Shown: positions 60,865 to 64,000 of the stretch, piece after piece | How positions within the stretch are numbered: position 1 is the stretch's first letter | How the letters are laid out: every line of letters starts with the position of its first letter | Origin: an uncultured Prevotellaceae bacterium | GTDB lineage: Bacteria > Bacteroidota > Bacteroidia > Bacteroidales > Bacteroidaceae | Direction: 5' to 3' | DNA length: 64,000 bases | Assembly (NCBI GenBank): GCA_902762325.1 | Contig: CACWNV010000014.1 | Location: 1 to 64,000, forward strand | Made by a program: the position numbers and the translations under genes | The notes under the pieces: generated by a model | What the model saw: only the letters and a program-made list of their open reading frames with translations | Database searches by the model: none | Told to the model about the DNA's origin: nothing

Positions 60865-61266
60865 ATGAAACAATTAGTTATTTCATCATTATTTATTGCC
60901 TTGCTATTGTGTTCATGCAATAACGGCAAAACTACCGAGAGTCAGGTTGAAAACACGCAAACTCCAGAAATGATAGATTCTGCCAAGATAACGGCTGAAA
61001 AGGCATACGAGGGAGTAAACAACTATTGTCATCGTGAATATGACTGGAGTGTTGCAAAAGACAATCCTTCCATGATGTATGTAAAGATGGGAGAGGAGAC
61101 GGAAGCTGAGTATCAAGTGATATTCCGTAGTTATACAGGTGCATTCGTCTATTTCTATGTCAATAAGACGGATGGCTCCACTCGTATGGTAGAATCTGTT
61201 CCAAATCTTAATGTCGAAAACGAAACCGGGACCATTAACATATTTGATTATATCGATGCCCGCTAA
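60865..61266 (+). CDS. Small lipoprotein of unknown function
   Basis: A 133-residue protein. MKQLVISSLFIALLLCSC is a lipoprotein signal (lipobox LCSC). The mature part has a Thr/Glu-rich linker and a compact ~85-residue domain (ITAEKAYEGVNNYCHREYDW, EYQVIFRSYTGAFVYFYVNK, NETGTINIFDYIDAR). I do not recognise the family. It lies 37 bp after the KAP NTPase, so may be part of the same transcript. It is followed by the 22-bp repeat array C. Confidence 0.7.
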   Translation: MKQLVISSLFIALLLCSCNNGKTTESQVENTQTPEMIDSAKITAEKAYEGVNNYCHREYDWSVAKDNPSMMYVKMGEETEAEYQVIFRSYTGAFVYFYVNKTDGSTRMVESVPNLNVENETGTINIFDYIDAR

Positions 61267-61292
61267 AAGCCTGTAACGGCATTTTCTTGAAG

Positions 61293-61402
61293 CACTTGTT
61301 TACTCGCATGAAAGGATACGTTTAGGCATGCTAAAGAATACGTTTAGACACGCTAAATGATACGTTTACGCATGCTAAATGATACGTTTAGCCTTAGAGT
61401 AT
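61293..61402 (+). repeat. Array C of 22-bp tandem inverted-repeat units (best conserved copy)
   Basis: Five units (starts 61293, 61315, 61337, 61359, 61381). The best reads GATACGTTTAG-GCATG-CTAAAG and its neighbours differ in a few bases. GTTTAG and CTAAAC/T form inverted arms around a 5-bp centre. It lies in the 165-bp gap between the lipoprotein and the C10 protease. Confidence 0.85.
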
Positions 61403-61431
61403 AATATGAATTCTGATATCATAAAGTAAAA

Positions 61432-63798
61432 ATGAGAAATAAGAGAAGCATTTTAGTGATGATGTTCCTGCTCGCCATCACGATGGTATGGGCTGAACCC
61501 ATCGGCGAGAGTCAGGCCCGCAAGATTGCCGCCGACTTCATGGCTAACCGCTTGATGCGGTCAATGACCCTGAGAAAGGCGCATAAGGCTCCCATGACTG
61601 CTACCGAAAGCAGCGAGAAGGCAGCCTACTATGTGTTCAATGCCGATCAGGGCGGTTATGTCATCGTGGCTGGCGACGACCGTGCACCTTCCGTTTTGGG
61701 CTATAGTGAGAATGGAGTCTTTGACACTCAGGATGTGCCCGATGCCATGCAATCAATGCTTGACGGATATGCAGCACAGATAGCCGCTTTGGAACAAGGC
61801 GCAAAGGCAGCACCGCAACATATTTCGGGCATTGCCATCCAACCGCTTGTCAAGGCTGAGTGGTCTCAAAACGCCCCCTTTAATATCAAGTTGCCCACTA
61901 TTCCTTCGGGCAATCACGCCTATGTGGGTTGTGTTGCCACGGCACTTGCACAAGTGATGTATTACTGGAAATGGCCCGCACGTCCCAGTCGTTCCTTGCC
62001 TGCCTACACAAGTGAATCATTGAGTATTTACATGCCCATTCTTCCGGTCGTCAATTTCAACTGGAATGCCATGCAGGACACCTACGAGACGAGCGACACC
62101 CAGAGCAACGCGGCTCAGGCGGTGGCCACACTATGCCAGTATTGTGCACAAGCATTGCGGATGGATTTCAAGGAACAGTCATCGGGTACCCCTACATCCT
62201 GCATCCCAAACTTTGCAGCCGCCTACTTTGACTATGCCCCCAGTACTCACATTGAGAGTCGCAACAACTATAGTACACAGAGTTGGAGTGACCTCCTCTA
62301 TAAAGAGTTGGGTGCCGGACGCCCAGTCATCTACAGCGGTAATAAGAAAGACGGTGGTCATGCCTTTATTTGCGACGGCTTTGACGGCAACGGCATGTTC
62401 CATATCAACTGGGGATGGAATGGGAGTAGCAATGGCTATTTCCTGCTTAGTGTGCTCAATCCCGACGAACAGGGAACGGGTAGTGCCAGCGGTGCCTATG
62501 GTTATATTATGGATCAGTATGCCATCGTGGGATTCCAACCCAACAATGGTAGCAGCCACAATTTTGAGATTACAGCCACCGATGTCACACTCAATAGCTA
62601 CACCAACACACGTTCAAGCACGAACGAGGCATTCAAGATCAATGTCTCGGGCGTTTTCCATAACTATACTTCTGACACGCTTGCCGTGCGCGTTGGTTGG
62701 GGACTATTCAAGGATGGTGAGATGGTTAAAAGTCTATACAATTCCAGTAATCAAGGTTTCAGACCCGGTTTCCAAATCCAACATACCAACCGTGATTTTG
62801 TATTTGGCGCGGGCATCACATCTGGCACCTATCGCCTCGTGCCCATGTATAGCGAGTATAGTCAGTACAACTGGCGTCCTTGCATCGGTGCAGAGCGCAA
62901 CTACATTGAGGTGACTTTCAATGGAAACCAGTGCACTATTACAGGCTATGGTACTGCCGGCACGCACAACTACGTTATCAACAACATTGCCATAACAGGC
63001 AATATGCACAATGGGCGTCCCGTCAACATGGATGTCAACTTGACCAACAAAGGTCACTCAAGCAATGAATTGCTTTACATGTTCGTCGATGGTCAGTTTG
63101 CCGCTGCAGGCTTTGTGGGGCTGGAATCGGGAGAGACAGACGACATTCATTACACCTACTTATTCCAGAATGCCGGCAGCTACACCCTCACCTGGTCGTG
63201 GAGCAAGGATGGGAGCAATCCCATTGCTACCCGTAACATCACGATTAAGGCAATGCCTGTCGCCAACCTGAGTGCCACAATCCAGATTCTTGACGTGACC
63301 GATACCAGTGGAAAAGTCATCACCAGCGACAAGTTCAGCGTCGTGATTACCGTCACCAATAAAGGCAATACGACCTATGACGAGGACATCTCGGCAAGGT
63401 TGTTCAAGCACACCAGCGGTTCGAGCGGGTCAACTGTGCAAGGCATCAACCGGCACTTGACACTCGCTCCGGGTAAGAGCACAAAGATGCAATTCGACAT
63501 GACTAATGTCAGTGATGGCTGGAAATACTTCATCTGGACCTACTTCTATAGCGAGGGGCAGCAGACTAAACTCAAAGGAACAACGACCTATACCATTGTC
63601 TTCCCCGAGGTGTTAATCGGCGATGTTAATGGTGACTCAGACGTGAACATTGCCGACGTGACGGCACTCGTGAATATCATCCTTGGCAAGTACTCAGCGG
63701 ACTATAATCTGAAGGCTGCCGACGTGAATCAGGATGGATTGACGACCGTTGCCGACGTGACAGCACTTGTAAACATCATCCTTGGCAAAACAGAATAG
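61432..63798 (+). CDS. Secreted C10 (streptopain/interpain-like) cysteine protease with dockerin tail
   Basis: A 788-residue exported protease. The signal peptide (MRNKRSILVMMFLLAITMVW, then AEP) is followed by a prodomain (ARKIAADFMANRLMRSMTLR, YYVFNADQGGYVIVAGDDRA). The catalytic domain has Cys167 in YVGCVATALAQVMYYWKWP and His310 in GGHAFICDGFDGNG, with FHINWGWNGSSNGYF closing it. Then come several beta domains (~residues 385-725). The last ~60 residues are a dockerin type I pair: IGDVNGDSDVNIADVTALVN and AADVNQDGLTTVADVTALVN, each with calcium-loop Asp/Asn positions. C10 enzymes of Prevotella cut host and milk proteins. A dockerin in place of a T9SS tail is known in this group; whether it binds a cohesin is unknown. 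The start codon follows the repeat array by 30 bp. Confidence 0.9.
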   Translation: MRNKRSILVMMFLLAITMVWAEPIGESQARKIAADFMANRLMRSMTLRKAHKAPMTATESSEKAAYYVFNADQGGYVIVAGDDRAPSVLGYSENGVFDTQDVPDAMQSMLDGYAAQIAALEQGAKAAPQHISGIAIQPLVKAEWSQNAPFNIKLPTIPSGNHAYVGCVATALAQVMYYWKWPARPSRSLPAYTSESLSIYMPILPVVNFNWNAMQDTYETSDTQSNAAQAVATLCQYCAQALRMDFKEQSSGTPTSCIPNFAAAYFDYAPSTHIESRNNYSTQSWSDLLYKELGAGRPVIYSGNKKDGGHAFICDGFDGNGMFHINWGWNGSSNGYFLLSVLNPDEQGTGSASGAYGYIMDQYAIVGFQPNNGSSHNFEITATDVTLNSYTNTRSSTNEAFKINVSGVFHNYTSDTLAVRVGWGLFKDGEMVKSLYNSSNQGFRPGFQIQHTNRDFVFGAGITSGTYRLVPMYSEYSQYNWRPCIGAERNYIEVTFNGNQCTITGYGTAGTHNYVINNIAITGNMHNGRPVNMDVNLTNKGHSSNELLYMFVDGQFAAAGFVGLESGETDDIHYTYLFQNAGSYTLTWSWSKDGSNPIATRNITIKAMPVANLSATIQILDVTDTSGKVITSDKFSVVITVTNKGNTTYDEDISARLFKHTSGSSGSTVQGINRHLTLAPGKSTKMQFDMTNVSDGWKYFIWTYFYSEGQQTKLKGTTTYTIVFPEVLIGDVNGDSDVNIADVTALVNIILGKYSADYNLKAADVNQDGLTTVADVTALVNIILGKTE

Positions 63799-63860
63799 GT
63801 CATTGGAGTAGCTTTTGATGCCTATTCAGGCATACGTTTCGGTACTCCTGTTATATAACA

Positions 63861-63900
63861 AAATCGGGAAGATGCTGACATCGTAGCATCTTCCCGATTT
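63861..63900. terminator. Bidirectional terminator between the C10 protease and the next gene
   Basis: A perfect 16-bp stem (AAATCGGGAAGATGCT / AGCATCTTCCCGATTT) around an 8-nt loop, with A- and T-rich flanks on both sides. Confidence 0.88.
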
Positions 63901-63925
63901 ACTTGTTTTATCTCTCAGCCTTCGC

Positions 63926-64000
63926 TTATCCGTAGTTCTCAATCAGATACTTCACAAACTGAGGGTCACCAAAGTTGATGGTACCTGTGTCGTGCTGATT
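63926..64000 (-). CDS. C-terminal 24 codons of an unidentified leftward gene (cut by window edge)
   Basis: Reading the minus strand from the right edge gives NQHDTGTINFGDPQFVKYLI, then ENYG and a TAA at 63928-63926. The frame is open to the edge, the codons are ordinary for this genome and a strong terminator follows, so it is very probably the end of a real gene. The tail is too short for me to name the protein. Confidence 0.6.
   Translation of the reverse strand, partial: NQHDTGTINFGDPQFVKYLIENYG

Noticed and set aside
59475..61266. Complete anti-phage defence island (KAP NTPase plus effector)
   Set aside because: No nuclease, toxin or other effector is next to the KAP gene; its neighbours are an NRPS and a small lipoprotein.
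62066..62914. Second rightward frame within the C10 protease gene
   Set aside because: Overlaps the conserved catalytic His region in another frame and codes for a Pro/Thr/Ser/Ala-rich nonsense protein.

Overview
The window looks like a chromosomal segment of a Bacteroidales bacterium, most likely Prevotella or a close relative. The evidence is promoters of the Bacteroidetes type (TTTG, about 20 bp, TAnnTTTG), secreted proteins ending in type IX secretion (T9SS) sorting tails, a PorT-like barrel, a CHU_C domain, a C10 (interpain/streptopain-like) protease, DUF5112/DUF5113-type sensor kinases and a ribosomal protein S16 with an alanine-rich tail. Nothing suggests a plasmid or phage. There are no rRNA, tRNA or CRISPR loci that I can see.

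Layout. 1-6.1 kb: the end of a large secreted Omp28-like protein, a short J-domain co-chaperone, a zinc-ribbon membrane protein, a GH25 lysozyme and an unknown protein. 5.3-12.1 kb: a divergent uronate locus. Leftward run LacI regulator, altronate dehydratase, an NhaC-type antiporter and the unknown gene; rightward run kdgK, a tiny DUF4177-like gene and kdgA. A LacI-type palindrome sits between them. 12-16.9 kb: a giant lipoprotein-type sensor kinase, its response regulator and a membrane protein. 17-19.3 kb: a lysozyme-like secreted protein, a phytase-like esterase and rpsP. 19.6-29.1 kb (leftward): a solitary MmeI-like restriction-modification enzyme, a three-module secreted protein, uvrA and a CHU_C protein. 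29.2-34.8 kb: LysM/periplasmic-binding protein, PorT-like barrel, POT peptide transporter and SulP anion transporter. 35-36.6 kb: patatin phospholipase. 36.7-43.9 kb: a rightward run starting with a GH51 arabinofuranosidase and a CobW-type GTPase, followed by six small enzymes, two of them AlkZ-related. 44-49.8 kb (leftward): a frameshifted M16 protease, a GH28-like protein and a PL22 oligogalacturonate lyase. 50-54.8 kb: an unknown secreted protein, an M6 protease whose signal peptide is out of frame, and a LytS/LytTR two-component system with a small periplasmic protein. 55.1-61.3 kb: a single-module NRPS (C-A-T-R), a KAP NTPase and a small lipoprotein. 61.4-63.8 kb: a C10 protease with a dockerin tail. 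The right edge holds the last 24 codons of an unidentified leftward gene.

How the genes fit together. PL22 (and perhaps GH28) would break pectin fragments into 4-deoxy-5-ketouronate, which after isomerisation and reduction (genes not in this window) becomes KDG. Altronate dehydratase also makes KDG from galacturonate-derived altronate. KdgK and KdgA then convert KDG to pyruvate and glyceraldehyde-3-phosphate. GH51 would remove arabinose side chains. The window therefore has a plant cell-wall (pectin) theme.

The most unusual signals are: a family of 22-bp tandem units, each an imperfect inverted repeat, at four separate intergenic sites; a terminator whose hairpin and T-run also encode a lipoprotein signal peptide; an in-frame heptamer-repeat hairpin inside the NRPS adenylation domain; an orphan C-A-T-R synthetase 7 bp from a KAP NTPase with Arg in place of the Walker A Lys; and three genes with apparent one-base frame disruptions (M16, M6 and the 904-residue secreted protein).
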